Made by a program: the position numbers and the translations under genes
Source of the DNA: Climacium dendroides
Taxonomy: Eukaryota; Streptophyta; Bryopsida; Hypnales; Climaciaceae
Reading direction: 5' to 3'
Length of the DNA stretch: 64,000 nucleotides
Assembly (NCBI GenBank): GCA_950106755.1
Contig: OX467086.1
Location: forward strand, 20,416,001 to 20,480,000
Notes under the pieces: generated by a model
What the model was told of the DNA's origin: nothing
Seen by the model: the letters and a program-made list of their open reading frames with translations, nothing else
The model's database searches: none
Shown: one piece after another, positions 14,403 to 25,735 of the stretch
How the letters are laid out: each line of letters starts with the position of its first letter
Numbering within the stretch: the stretch's first letter is position 1

Positions 14403-15039
14403 TTAATCCCTAAATGTCCAAGGCCTTTCTGAACTTCTAGGAATTTGTTCTAAATTGAACAAAAAGACAACATTTTGATAAGTTGTATCAATTTTTTGGG
14501 AATTGTAACCATACAAATTTGAACTAAACATGTTAGAGATCACATAAGAAAAAAAACCACAACAATATCACTTATGGATTGAAAGATTATAATGTTTGAT
14601 CATGAAGGTGTTTAAATTGTGAAAGTGATTTGAAGTCTTTCAATCCTCTTTTCAAATGTCAAATCTAAAAAGTTGGTCACCAAAATATATAACAATGAAG
14701 GACCTAACATGCATGACCTCAATCAATTTATGGCTTCTCAAAATCTACTCTACATTTTTTTAAATGAATTTCTAATGCGATTTTTTTCTAGGATCTAGAG
14801 TGTTTGAGGCTCATTTTAAAAAAAAATGGAAAGTTAAGATTGCAATGGACACCTCGCACAAAATCTTGAATAGAAAAACCATAATCAATTAGTTTCCAAA
14901 TCAGTTTTTTGATGACAAAACTAGATTTCAAAAAGAATTTTTCAAATATATAAACAACTAAAAATAAAAAAATTAATTAGGATTTATTTAACTTTAAAAT
15001 ATTGTCAACACCCAAATTTGGTGCCTTGGGCATTTAGAT
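14403..15039 (+). mobile_element. Family D element, second copy
   Basis: It runs parallel to 8,672-9,330 across its whole length. The left end is TTAATCCCTAAATGTCC. The right end, GGTGCCTTGGGCATTTAG, is cut short where a family A repeat begins. Confidence 0.65.
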
Positions 15040-15041
15040 TT

Positions 15042-15344
15042 TAAAGCAATGTTTTAAGAGTTGATTGCATTTGGAGAGATGCTAAACTCCTTGAAACAAT
15101 TTTCAAGCAACTTTTTTTAGGAAGAAAAGTAGGAAGGAAAATGGAATTGGCATGTAATGCAAGTCATTTCATATTGTTTTGACCTTTGTGGAATTAGTTA
15201 TGAATTATAAAGTTGAAACACTATTGTCACTAAAGGTGATCCTTCCTGAAATTTATTCTATTGTTCATACATTGAAGAAAGCAAAATGTACCTCTGCGTT
15301 AGTGGTCGTTGAGGAAGGGTGCTTTTAGAGCACCCTACCTTAAT
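15042..15344 (-). mobile_element. Family A MITE, inverted
   Basis: The reverse complement carries the family A order of blocks (ACTTGCATTACATGCCAATTCC in place of GACTTGGGTTAGATGCC, then the CTTGAAACAATTTTC equivalents). At the + strand right edge it ends CCCTACCTTA with TA. It abuts the right end of a family D copy. Confidence 0.55.
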
Positions 15345-15369
15345 ATTAATAGGGGAAGTCATAGACTCA

Positions 15370-16131
15370 TAGTACACATAAATGATTATTTAGTATAGGT
15401 GAATAATTAATTAGTATGAACACTATCTCACAATGTCACCCTTGTACACTACAAATGCTAAAATATCACCACTACAAGCCAATGTTGTATAGTAAGTCTT
15501 TGTAATAAATAATTTAGATGATACTCCCTTCATCCTAAAATAAATATGAGGTTTCCAAATATACTTGTCCCAAATTAAACTCAAAATTGGCTCATCACAT
15601 CTTAAAGGACAACAATTGAAGCTAGTTCGAATACTTTCACGCAAAACAATACACAAATACCATGCTCCAAAGACTATATAGCAATTCAATCTTTGTAAAG
15701 GGAATTGAAATGCAACCTCTAACCAACTAGAGGCAAAGAATTCTATGCACAACTATATAGAAAATGCTAACAAATCTCTTCTTGAGAATTTCTTAGACTT
15801 GAATCATTGACATTGTTGAAATTGAATATGGAGAACATCATTGGACATCACTACACCAATATTACTTGAAGAATGATGAAAATTAATACCATTGGAGTAG
15901 TTCCAAAAAGGAAAAAAAATTGTTGATTTTGGTGACTATTTTCAGCATGCATCACTTCACTATTGATTTTTATTCTTTCATGCCTAGTGGGATTCAATAG
16001 AAGCTTTAGTAACTATGCAATCTTTTGAAAATAAGAACTATTCACACACCAATCTAGCCATTTCAGTCTAGAAAACCCTTGAATTTACTTTGGGATGGAG
16101 GGAGTACTAAGTAACCATGTTGGTGTAGTAT
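15370..16131. mobile_element. Family F element split by a mariner-like insertion
   Basis: The left part (15,370-15,523) matches 8,165-8,300. After the inserted element, the right part (16,105-16,131) ends in TTGGTGTAGTATTG, the expected inverse of the CACTACACCAA end. The order shows that family F inserted first and was then hit. Confidence 0.45.
15524..16104. mobile_element. Tc1/mariner-like (Stowaway-type) non-autonomous element
   Basis: Termini are CTCCCTTCATCC on the left and, inverted, CTCCCTCCATCCCAAAGTAA on the right, flanked by TA on both sides (15,522-15,523; 16,105-16,106). A CTCCCTCCRTCCCAAAATA end with TA target duplication is the hallmark of Stowaway-type mariner derivatives. 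At 581 bp it is longer than typical MITEs, yet no transposase motif is visible. Confidence 0.75.
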
Positions 16132-16569
16132 TGTGAGGGACCTTGTGCTCCATTTTCCTTAAACTATAGTGATTCTCTCCATTTCACCAATCAACAAGCA
16201 TGACAATATCGTTAATTTGACTACCCTAAATGTAACTTTGTTGTGATGTACTCAAAAAGGCCTTGGTGACCCTACAAGAGTGAGCAAATTTATCCTTCAA
16301 TAAGTTTGAACATACTTTTATTGTCCCAAGGGTCAAGGAACATTCTTCACCTACTTTGTTGAACTTAAAGGCCGAATTTGCATTGTATACTTGCCACTTT
16401 AATATTCTTTGCAAGTTTGGAGAGAAGGTCCCTTCAACTTTGACCTAGGGGAGTATTGGGCATTAATCTTAGCAATATGTGTAAGTCCAAAGATAGGGTA
16501 TTTTATCCCCTAAAGTCCCAAATCTCCACATGGAACTTTTGGAATTTTAGATAAGCTTGTATGACCTCA

Positions 16570-17448
16570 ATTGGGTGATTGCAAGAAAGACTTAACGTGT
16601 TTTGTCACTCTACTTTTTTATTTCTATTTTGGCCATAACTTCTACGTTTTGGCTCCAAATGACTCAAAATTTATAGGAAAGCTACTGATAACTATTATAC
16701 ACCTTTCCCTATTTTTTGAGATTTTTCAAAAATAATTTACTATTTTTAAACAGCCCCAATAATTTCTCACAATGGTTGATTTAGGGGTTTTTTGCACTAT
16801 GTTACAAAGGAAAAAATCGAATTTTGATCTGAAATTTGGAGAGGATGGTCTTCTAGTAGACTTATAGCTATTGTACAAAGTATTTTGAAAAATTCTTATT
16901 TTTATGTGGTGTACAAGTCCACAAAGAGAGCTCCTTTTTGCAATTTTTTTCAAAGGTAAGAAACATTATTTTGGTGAGGTTTTTGGTCAAAACCCATCAC
17001 CAAAAAGTTTTCTCACATGATTGATTTTTTATATATTTTTAAAAAGAAAATCCTATTTTTTACAAATTAAAATGTCAGAAGTGGTATTTTCTTCACCGGT
17101 TTTAGGATAAGAATTTTTCAAAATACTTTGTACAGTAGCTATAAGTCTACTAGAAGACCATCCTCTCCAAATTTCAGATCAAAATTCGATTTTTTCCTTT
17201 GTAACACAGTGCAAAAAACCCCTAAATCAGCCATTGTGAGAAATTATCGGGGCTGTTTAAAAATAGTAAATTATTTTTGAAAAATCTCAAAAAATAGGGA
17301 AAGGTGTATAATAGTTATCAGTAGCTTTCCTATAAATTTTGAGTCATTTGGAGCCAAAACGTAGAAGTTATGGCCAAAACAGAAATCAAAAAGTAGAGTG
17401 TGACAAAAACGCAACAAATAGTACAAGTCTTTCTTGCAATCACCCAAT
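16570..17448. repeat. Large inverted repeat (330-340-bp arms, about 207-bp loop)
   Basis: Positions 16,570-16,899 are the reverse complement of 17,107-17,448 with very few mismatches and one indel of about 10 bases near the outer end. Outer ends are ATTGGGTGATTGCAAGAAAG and its inverse. The transcript of either strand would fold into one long hairpin. There is no coding frame. It could be a foldback transposon or an inverted duplication of part of a family E-like element, as the TTATGGCCAAA block resembles that family. Confidence 0.85.
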
Positions 17449-19317
17449 TCTTAACAAGGTTTTCTAAAACTATTTTGGAAGATAGGAAACCACATCAGCT
17501 TTCTAGGAATTCTTTTTTTTTCAAATGGTGATGTGGAGCAAAAGTTATGTCATTCTAAGTCTAAAAAGTACTTCATTGGGTAGTACAAAAAAAATTGAAG
17601 GATTCCCTAAGGTGAATTTATTGTCAAGTATCATATATCAATCTTTCTTACAACTTTACTTCAATTTTGTACTTCCATCTTCATAATTTAGAACTATTTC
17701 TTTGACTTATTTAAGTACATCAAAAATATGTATGTCTACACAAGCACATGCTTGCCACCATCATGACATGCAAATCTATGTACATAGCTTGATGTAATGA
17801 AGTACTACCCCACCCAATGATGTGGCAATGTATAGAATTCACAACAAGAGTATTTGTGAGGTTGTGTAAGTACGGGTGGCAAAGGAGAGGGTGCATCTAA
17901 TAGTTTTCTAAGTTATTGCATTGCCATTTTATGCTATCTTCATTGGGTAATATTAAATTTGCTGGTGGACAAGCACTTGGAATACCATGTGCTGAGGTTG
18001 TCTATAGCAAATGCCTATTTACACATCCAACCCTTAAGGTTGTTTGTTGTACAACTCAGGGTCATCAAGCTTTAGTTTCCTTGTGATTTGATAAAGCAAG
18101 GATATGCATTCACCAACTGGAGGTGAGAATAAATTCATTTGTACAAGGATCTAGTTGGGTGTTATAAAAAAAGTATGCTTATTGGATGTAAAAATGGTCG
18201 TGTGTAGATGGTGCTTTTTTTTCTTATTTGATAGTGTTTCCCTAAGGTTTAGCATGGGGTATTAAAATGTAATTTTAAGGCAAGGGATCAAATAAAGTTT
18301 TTCTAGGATATTGGAATATGAGTTCACATTGATGCAAACTTTAATGTGTAGGACTTTACTTTTGTTTTGAAGTATGAAGATACTAGGCTATTGTTGCTAG
18401 TCTACTTGAATTATAGCATTTGTATTTGTTTTTTATTTACAAAATGTTGTATTGAGGCAATTTGTAAAATTCAGTAATGTACATAAAATTGTCTACATGA
18501 TAGTAGGGAAACCATTCATAAAACCTAAAAAAAATTGTTGTTTTTAAATTTACATAGGTGTGTTCTAAGCTAATGCTTTGTTTATTGTGCATGGTTGCAA
18601 TGTTCATGTAAAACCTTATATTATTAAGTTGCTTAAGCATGTAGTTATTCTTCTAGTTTGAGTGTACAATATTCACAGTTCTAATCCATATAACATTAAA
18701 ATTGTGGTTGAACCTATTCATTCCTCAATTATACCAAATAATTTGGCTTATTCAATGTGCTAATGTATTTGCTTAGTCATTTTTTGCCATTGATAAAGTT
18801 GCTTGGAACCCCAAAAATAAAGCTCGTAAACAAATATATCCTACAAAAAAAAATTTAAACAAATTTAAACAAATAATAGTCCCACATATAATGTTTAGTA
18901 TTAGAAAATTAGATAAAAATAGGATATTCTAAAATCATGAAAGGTAAAAAATACTCCTTATAAATACCCTTTTGACGCACATATATGTGAAAGTTAATAG
19001 TGAGTGCCTCCCCTCCCCTCCCCCAAGATTGTGCCTTCCTAATAACTTTGGCCCTAAGACCATTATAAATGAAGAACTTGGTAGAGGTAGTGGGACAGAG
19101 GTAGAAAGCTCAATGTTATCCCTTTGGTCACCATGCATACTAATAGTCACACATATTGGATTCACAAATTTTGTTTAGCAAAAGAATGACAAATTTAAGA
19201 ATATTGTATATGGATTTTGATCAATTCATTTATTAAAAAAACACTTACATTACAACTTGGATTAGAGGATCCTATGGAGGAATACTCTTATCCTTTTTGA
19301 TGCTAATGTGTTTTAAT
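17449..19317. other. AT-rich spacer, no gene recognised
   Basis: Open frames are short and lack motifs. I see no ordered repeat beyond AT-rich debris and a short pyrimidine run (CCCCTCCCCTCCCCC) near 19,010-19,025. Confidence 0.6.
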
Positions 19318-19468
19318 CACTACTAGAAAATTTAGTTTTTCTGTTGTTTTGGTCGCGTTGATCCGGTCAAAATCTGACAGAAATCTGTTGATTTTCAATA
19401 GATTTCTGTCAGATTTTGACCGGATCAATGCAACCAAAACAACAGAAAAACTAAATTTTCTAGTAGTG
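19318..19468. mobile_element. 151-bp near-perfect hairpin with CACTA-type ends
   Basis: The element starts CACTACTAGAAAATTTAG and ends with the exact inverse. Arms of about 70 nt pair with only three mismatches around a loop of roughly six bases. The CACTAC(T/A)AGAAAA end resembles CACTA-superfamily termini, but the flanks (AAT / CTT) give no 3-bp target duplication. It is therefore called a hairpin MITE. Confidence 0.7.
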
Positions 19469-19759
19469 CTTCCTTTGTTCCCTATATGATTCCCATGACA
19501 ATTTAGATATGTCCTTTTTGATTATGATCTTTTTACTATATATAGAGGCCACATGGTGGTGTTCATTTAATTCATAAAATGATGACTTTTCAATTCAATT
19601 CCAAAGCTTTGAATCCCAATTGCAAGATGGCGAAATTGGTTTCCAAAGTAGGGATCCAAATTTCACTAAATCCATAATGGATTTACCTACCATAGCCATG
19701 ATATATTGCATGGATAGATGAAGCTACCCTAATTGCCTCCTTCAACAAGTAGACCAACT

Positions 19760-19980
19760 CCCAAAGATACATAGTTTTAACACTATTACAATCAAGCATT
19801 ATAATTTTTCAGTCCATAACAATCCATAACTAATATTGCTGTATTTTTCTTTTCTTATGTGATCTCTAACATGTCTAATTTGAATTTATATGGTTACAAT
19901 TTTTTTTAAATTAATGAAACTTATTAAAATGTTGAATTTTTGTTCAATTTCAGAAAATGCCTTGGGCATTTAGGGGTTAA
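19760..19980 (-). mobile_element. Family D element, truncated and inverted
   Basis: The minus strand begins TTAACCCCTAAATGCCCAAG at 19,980 and follows the left 200 bp of family D (AAATTGAACAAAA, TTACCATATAAATT equivalents, GTTAGAGATCACATA). Then similarity fades. It lies about 330 bp upstream of the SmD2 start codon. Confidence 0.6.
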
Positions 19981-20303
19981 ACATAAATTTAAAGTGACTT
20001 TTCTGTAACGGGATGGGAATTCAAAAGGGAAGAAATTTCAAGGTCTGATATCCGGCTAATACCCGCTATTAATTCAAATGCCTGCTTAACCCGACAGTAC
20101 CTCAATACGCTAGTGAGACCCTAATGTGAACGGAGATAATTTTCGTGTAGTTTGGTTGTCGTTGTGCTGAAGGCAGCCTTGGCAGCGCCTGCCTCACCTT
20201 CTTTGTCGAAGCCCATTCCGTCGTTGGTGCCGCTTCTTCCCCGGCGAGTTTCTACGTTTTCACGGACTACGCGCCGTCTCGGAGCTTCGTTACATCAAAA
20301 TCG

Positions 20304-20313
20304 CCACCATGAG
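20304..20313 (+). promoter_or_regulatory. Strong initiation context of SmD2
   Basis: The start codon sits in GCCACCATGAG, with A at -3 and G at +5. Only five coding bases precede the first donor site, so recognition of this short coding exon depends on the upstream leader. Confidence 0.5.
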
Positions 20314-22433
20314 GTACGTGAAATTTTGTCTGAATCACCGACTTGTCAATTTTCGACGTCTTTCGAAATGTCGTTGCCAGGGCATTTCTTTCGCGAGCGG
20401 AAGGTGTTAAGGGTGACTACTATTTTTCTCGTCGTTCTGTTGGTAAGGCTCTGGTTTTTGACGCCGATATGAACTGGAATGAAGTCTCCTCAGGGTTTTA
20501 GGGTTTTCAAGTAAGGGTTTTATTGTCGTCCGGTTTATTGAATCAACTAGTAACTGAATGTCGTCAAAGGGGCAATTTTTTTTTCCGAGAGCGGAAGGTG
20601 TCATGGTGATTACTGTTTTTCTCGTCCTTTTGTTGGTAATGTTACGGCTTTTGATGACGATACGAACTGGAATGAAGCTTCCTCAGGGTTTTAGGGTTTT
20701 CAATTACGGGTTTTATAGCCGTCCGGATTTTTGAATGAACTGGTGACGGAATGTTGTGCTCAGGCCATTTTTTCGTTAGCGGAATGTGTTTGTGGTGACT
20801 TTTGTTTTTTTCGTCTTTTTTTTGGTAACGTTATGGTTTTGGACGAGAATACCAACTGGAGTGAAGCTTTTTCAGGGGTTTAGGGTTTTCAAGTAAGGGT
20901 TTTATAGTCACGCGTTTTTTTTCAATGAACTGGTGACGGAACGTCAAGACCGGGGCATTTATTGCGCGAGCGGAAGGTGTTATAAGGCGATTTTTTCTCG
21001 TCTTTTTTTTTGGTTAGGTTACGGTTCTTGACAATGATACAGAGTGGAGTGAACCTTCAGGGGTTTAAGGGTTTCCATGTTACGGTATATATTCGTGTGT
21101 TCTTACTTGTAACGGAAATGTCGTGGCTGGGACATTATTTTCACAAGCGGAAGGTGTTTTATGATGATTATGATTTTTCTCGTCATTTTTGTTGGTAGGG
21201 TTACGGTTTTTGAAGATGGGTCCAACAGGAGTGGAGCGTTGCAGGGGTTTAGAGTTTCTATGCAAGGGTTTTGTAGTTGTGGGTTTATATTAGCACATTT
21301 CATTTGTTGATTTTCTAATGGTTGGGTTGGGGTTGTATCTTGCAGTGCGAGGCCAATGGAGGAGGACACTGTAAGTTGATATTCACTGTCTCTTTGCATT
21401 TTTGTATGGCATTATTTTCTAAGTATAACATCGCTGAAAGCCTTTGCTTTTTAGAATGCTTTATGGTGTTGTGCCTGTTTCATGTGTTATGAATCGCTTA
21501 TTGAAACTTGCCGTGTACAGGAAAAGACAGAGGAGGAGGAATTCTCAACTGGTCCCCTGTCAGTGCTCACCATGTCCGTGAAGAATAACACTCAGGTTTG
21601 TGGTTTTTGAGCATTTCGATTCGAGGGCAACTGTCTTAAACCAAATATGAGGGAAGATGTAGTTTTTAGGGTAGCTTATTGAACTCCTGGGCTCCAGTTG
21701 CCCCAAGTGTTTTATCTGGTTGATATTGGAAGTTGTGAAGTTTCAGTGTTAGAAAATCATAGCATGAATCTCTGCTGCAAATTTCGTAGTATGATGGTAA
21801 GCCTTACGTGGATGGTGATTTCTTCGATGTGACAGGTACTTATCAATTGCCGTAATAACAAGAAGTTGTTGGGGCGGGTGAAAGCGTTTGATCGTCACTG
21901 CAATATGGTGCTTGAAAATGTGAAGGAGATGTGGACCGAGGTATTCATTTGGAAATCACCTTGCAATGCTTTTCGTTCTAGTAGTTACGTTGGAAATTTG
22001 GGATGGTGAACTTCTCAATAGGTGGCCCTATTAGATTCTCAGAGTTTTTAATGGTAAGGCAATGTTTTATTAGTATTGACTCAGTTATGAACTTGATATC
22101 GCATTTTCATTCATTTAACACCATTTGCACTACACTAACGTTTACTTAACACGAGGACTGTATATATCTAGCGTTTATCAACGTAACATCAATATCTTTG
22201 CGAATCTAATTAGGAGAGTCTCCTGTGATGAACGATCTTGAATTGAAAACCGTATCTGTAGGGAATTGATCTCCCAAATAGGATGTTAACATGCTTTTAT
22301 TGCCATGTATGATTAGGTCCCCAAGACGGGTAAAGGCAGGAAGAAGGCCAAGCCAGTGAACAAGGACCGATTCATCAGCAAGATGTTTCTGCGAGGGGAT
22401 TCTGTGATCATTGTTCTCAGGAACCCAAAATGA
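20309..22433 (+). CDS. SMD2: Small nuclear ribonucleoprotein SmD2, spliced
   Basis: Coding exons: 20,309-20,313; 21,346-21,370; 21,521-21,595; 21,836-21,940; 22,317-22,433. All introns are GT-AG and the product is 108 residues, the normal family length. SmD2 is one of the seven Sm proteins that form the ring on U1, U2, U4 and U5 snRNAs, pairing with SmD1 and SmF in the ring. The acidic N-terminus (MEEDTEKTEEEE) is followed by GPLSVL and the Sm1 motif with [19 protein letters not shown] and H-C-N-M-V-L. The Sm2 motif [11 protein letters not shown] lies near the C-terminus. The basic [10 protein letters not shown] linker between the motifs is typical of SmD2. The first exon contributes only M and two bases of Ser. 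Intron 1, 1,032 bp, holds five tandem repeats. Confidence 0.97.
20356..21290 (+). repeat. Five tandem ~190-bp repeats inside SmD2 intron 1
   Basis: The anchor GCGGAA(G/T)GTGT recurs at 20,397, 20,591, 20,779, 20,970 and 21,147 (spacings 194, 188, 191, 177). It is followed each time by a T-rich TTTTTCTCGTC block, a GG(T)TACGGTTTTTGA-like block and a CAGGGGTTTAGGGTTTTCAA-like block. Three units keep an exact telo-box (AAACCCTAA on the minus strand): 20,498-20,506, 20,691-20,699 and 20,880-20,888. Units are diverged, so the array is not recent. Confidence 0.85.
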
Positions 22434-24570
22434 CTCACTTCAGCCACAACCAAGTGGGAGGGGTTTGTAGTGTCATATATCGTCGAAGAGAGGAGCTGTG
22501 ATTCACAGAATTGATGGGCTTGTGTTTTCAATCTCAGATAGCTCACAGAGGTGCATGTGTAATAGAGATGCTGAAAGGTTCTTGATTGTATTTTTCTCAA
22601 TACCGTTAGGGGCATTGTTTTTTTTTCCCAACCAGCTTGTTTCAAGCGTTGACACACCACACCACTCTCTTTTGTGCACTTTTCAGCCAACACAAATGGA
22701 GCTCGGGTGATCTGAACTGAGTGTAGTAGCCAGATATCTGCACAACAATAGAGTCAATCAAAGTGAAGATTACGTGTTCCAGAGGATGTGTTCTAATTCT
22801 AATTCCACAGCATCCTGCCTCCTGTTCAACAAACGGTAGACGAGGTATTAACTTCAAACACCTAATGACTTCTACTGTCAAATACCATTACAGTACTGTA
22901 GTGGATTTAGATCAATGACTTCCATCGTTGTAGGTATTATTCATAACCATGTGGCACAATCACATTCTTCAACAATTTTTTCAACATTGGAATTTGTCGT
23001 CAACATCTTTCAATGTGGGAAATTCGTCATGTTTTCAATTTGTCATCCTCTATTTGAAAAACGAAAGAGATGGATTTCCATAGATCCACCACTTTCCCCC
23101 CGCTTCTGCAGTGGATGCTCAAAATAATTTCAAACTTGACCTAAACTCAATTTTCAACAGAAGTGACTTGGGTTATCTTGTGATTGGGTGTAATGACCTC
23201 GGTGAATGTGACGAGAAAATTGAACCCAAGCGCGCATCATGTGCTGGCAATTTGTGGTTACATTTTGTTAAATACATTCTACACACTGCGCTCCTCAGGA
23301 GAGTCATTTCCATGGCCACCTTCACGGACACTCTGGAATCAATTCAATTCACACAAGCAAAAACTTATTGCCAAGGTGTAGGTGAACTTACAGAGAGAGA
23401 AACTCCAACCAATTAAGGTAGACGTACCTAAAAGTAACAAAAGTCATTTAGTGACATCTAGAAAACAACCTAAATCCAAGTGCAATTGTACACAAAGCAG
23501 AGGATACATGAAAGTTGTCATGGTCAGGAGGGCAATTTTTGGCAATACAAGCTTAAAGTTTGTTGCTTTTTGGTGTTTCTATGAGCACTTGTGTTAGTCT
23601 ACAATTCATAGTAGGCGCATCTACATCAGAATATCAGACCCTCATGTTGGTATTAGGTGCATTTCTAATCATCTCTTTAAAAATTCACAACTTATACTCA
23701 CAGTGTCCAAATAATACATTTGAAAGTGCAGAAGAATCATTTTTCTCTCGCTAGTACGGTCCAATAATTTGTTGGATGTTTATTAATAGAAATCATGCCC
23801 CAAAACCCTTAAATTCACAGTTGTGGATGCTGCTACATTGCATGGAGAGTAACGATGAACTTCAACAACACAGATCCATGAAATTCAGTGATCCTGTCAT
23901 CAATGCTTTCTCTAAATAAAAATCCCAGTCATCAGCTACAGCTACTGGTTTTTTTTTCCTCCAATACATTAATAGTGAATGCATTCATGCACATCGTGTC
24001 AATTTGTGCTGGCACAAGGGAACAGGTAAGCTTATACTCTTCACCTTCCTTCAACAACCTTATTATTGTTGCTGCTCAACTCCTCGGTGTAAATTTCCTT
24101 ATTTTGATTTTCTTTTGTGCACACAAAAAGTGAAACAAGGTTTGGTTTGGTTTGTTTTTTCTTCTTGAAACACATGAACAATTTCCATTGATATGGGGGA
24201 AAAGTACACAGAACTAGAGGACAAGTTCTTGGTGGGGAATTTTTTGGAATTTTTCGAAAACTGAAAAACAAACAACACAAGCACCAACACAAATACAATC
24301 ACCACTATAGCTAAAAGTGAAACAAGTTTTTATTGCAAAGGTGGCCCAACACACAAGCTACTATTTTGCCTTTTTCACTTGCTATTGTATGTATAGACTG
24401 AAATCTTTAACGTATAGAGGAAAGTTGGTGGGGCTTGTCATTTCTTATCTCCATCTTTGCTCCCCCTTCATCTAGATGGAGATAGGAATAGGGATGAATT
24501 CGTGAGGATGTTCTAAGCTTCATGAACATAGATAGTGAACTCCATCTTTGATACCTCTATTAAGAAGGAT
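22434..24570. other. SmD2 3' flank and unassigned spacer
   Basis: The first 200-400 bp are probably SmD2 3' UTR. The rest has many short open frames on both strands without motifs or consistent codon use. I recognise no gene or repeat family in it. Confidence 0.5.
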
Positions 24571-24887
24571 GGGGAATTTCATTAAAATGGCGATTATTCT
24601 GTGACTTTGGCATCCTCATAGTTCAGACCAAGTGGTCTGAACTCTACTAGCGTCCTAGATTTTTGAAATCTATACCATTATTAGATATCTAAAATCTAGA
24701 AAACATGTAGATTGTTTAAACCGATTGGTCTGGAATCTACATCTTTCCTAGATTTAATATATCTAATAATGGTATAGAATTCACAAATCTAGGACACTAA
24801 TAGATTTCAGACCACTCAGTCTTAACTGTGGGAAAGGCACACTGTGAAAATGGCACATGGAATATCGCCATTTTAATGAAATTTCCC
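24571..24887. mobile_element. Foldback MITE with long terminal inverted repeats
   Basis: The left end GGGAATTTCATTAAAATGGC and its inverse at 24,860-24,887 open two arms of about 130 nt that pair discontinuously across the whole element. Internal pairs include TCAGACCA...TGGTCTGAA and TAATGGTATAGA...TCTATACCATTA. The central part (about 24,700-24,755) is itself palindromic around AATCTACAT. No coding frame. Confidence 0.7.
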
Positions 24888-24899
24888 ATAAGGTAAATC

Positions 24900-25330
24900 T
24901 ATCCATTGTCAATCACAACCCATATCCAACCCATAGGGGGCATTGTTTCCAACCATGGCTAGATCAGATTTCCAACCAAAGCTTAAAATGTTTTTTTAAT
25001 CTCTTTTTTTAACCTAGAACTAAATAAGATCATGACACATGTCCCAACATATTGAGCAACAAAGTAGGACGCAATGAGTGGAAAGTAGTTCTTGAGTGAT
25101 TGGAATTAGAACACTCTAAACATTGGCCAAGTACTTTTGGCTCCTAAAATTCATAATAATTTCAAATTTAGCAATAAAATTATGAAAAGTTTGCAATCCC
25201 CATATTTCCTATTTTTCTATATAAGAAAAACTTGTCATACTTTAGACTATTGATGATCCACTGCAAAATCCCTTGTGTGATTGGGTGCGGGTACATTTAC
25301 CTTAAACCCTATAAAGAACCATCATATTCT
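24900..25330 (-). repeat. Dispersed repeat family G, inverted copy
   Basis: It resembles the reverse complement of 183-640, including GATCATGACACATGTCCCAA, GTAGTTCTTGAGTGATTGGA and TTGTGTGATTGGG blocks in order. Its right-hand end runs into a possible SINE-like segment. Confidence 0.45.
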
Positions 25331-25423
25331 TTTCCTCCCAAAAAATTCTTAGGTCTCTATGTGAAAATAAGGTTATTTGATCACCTACTATGGTTGAATG
25401 GATTATGTGGTAAACACACACTA

Positions 25424-25500
25424 CCAATACCTAGGTTTGAACTCATAACCACGACATTGATGTGCCAAGGCTAAAACCATTGAATCAAGGTTGCACATGC
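25424..25500 (-). mobile_element. Possible tRNA-derived SINE head
   Basis: On the minus strand a TTTTAGCCTTGGCACATC block precedes GGTTATGAGTTCAAACC by about 20 nt, resembling the A and B boxes of an RNA polymerase III promoter as found in plant SINEs. The boxes are imperfect and I found no clear tail or target duplication. Confidence 0.3.
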
Positions 25501-25735
25501 CTTAGAGATCACTCATATCCATATGTATGAGTACCTGTTATTATTGACTTTGCATAAATATGAACATCAAAGGGCTTTGAAAACTTGTCACAATAGAAGA
25601 AGTCATTAAATGGTGCCTATATTTGTGAACCTACCATTGTATATATTCATTGCATTCTTATCTACATCTTGTGTTTTTGATTTATTAAAGTGACTCTCAT
25701 ATCAATAACGGATACTATACTCAAATAAACTTTAG

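Noticed and set aside
22223..22300. GTGATGA (box C-like) in SmD2 intron 4, considered as a C/D snoRNA
   Set aside because: No CTGA box D follows at 60-90 nt and no terminal stem closes it.
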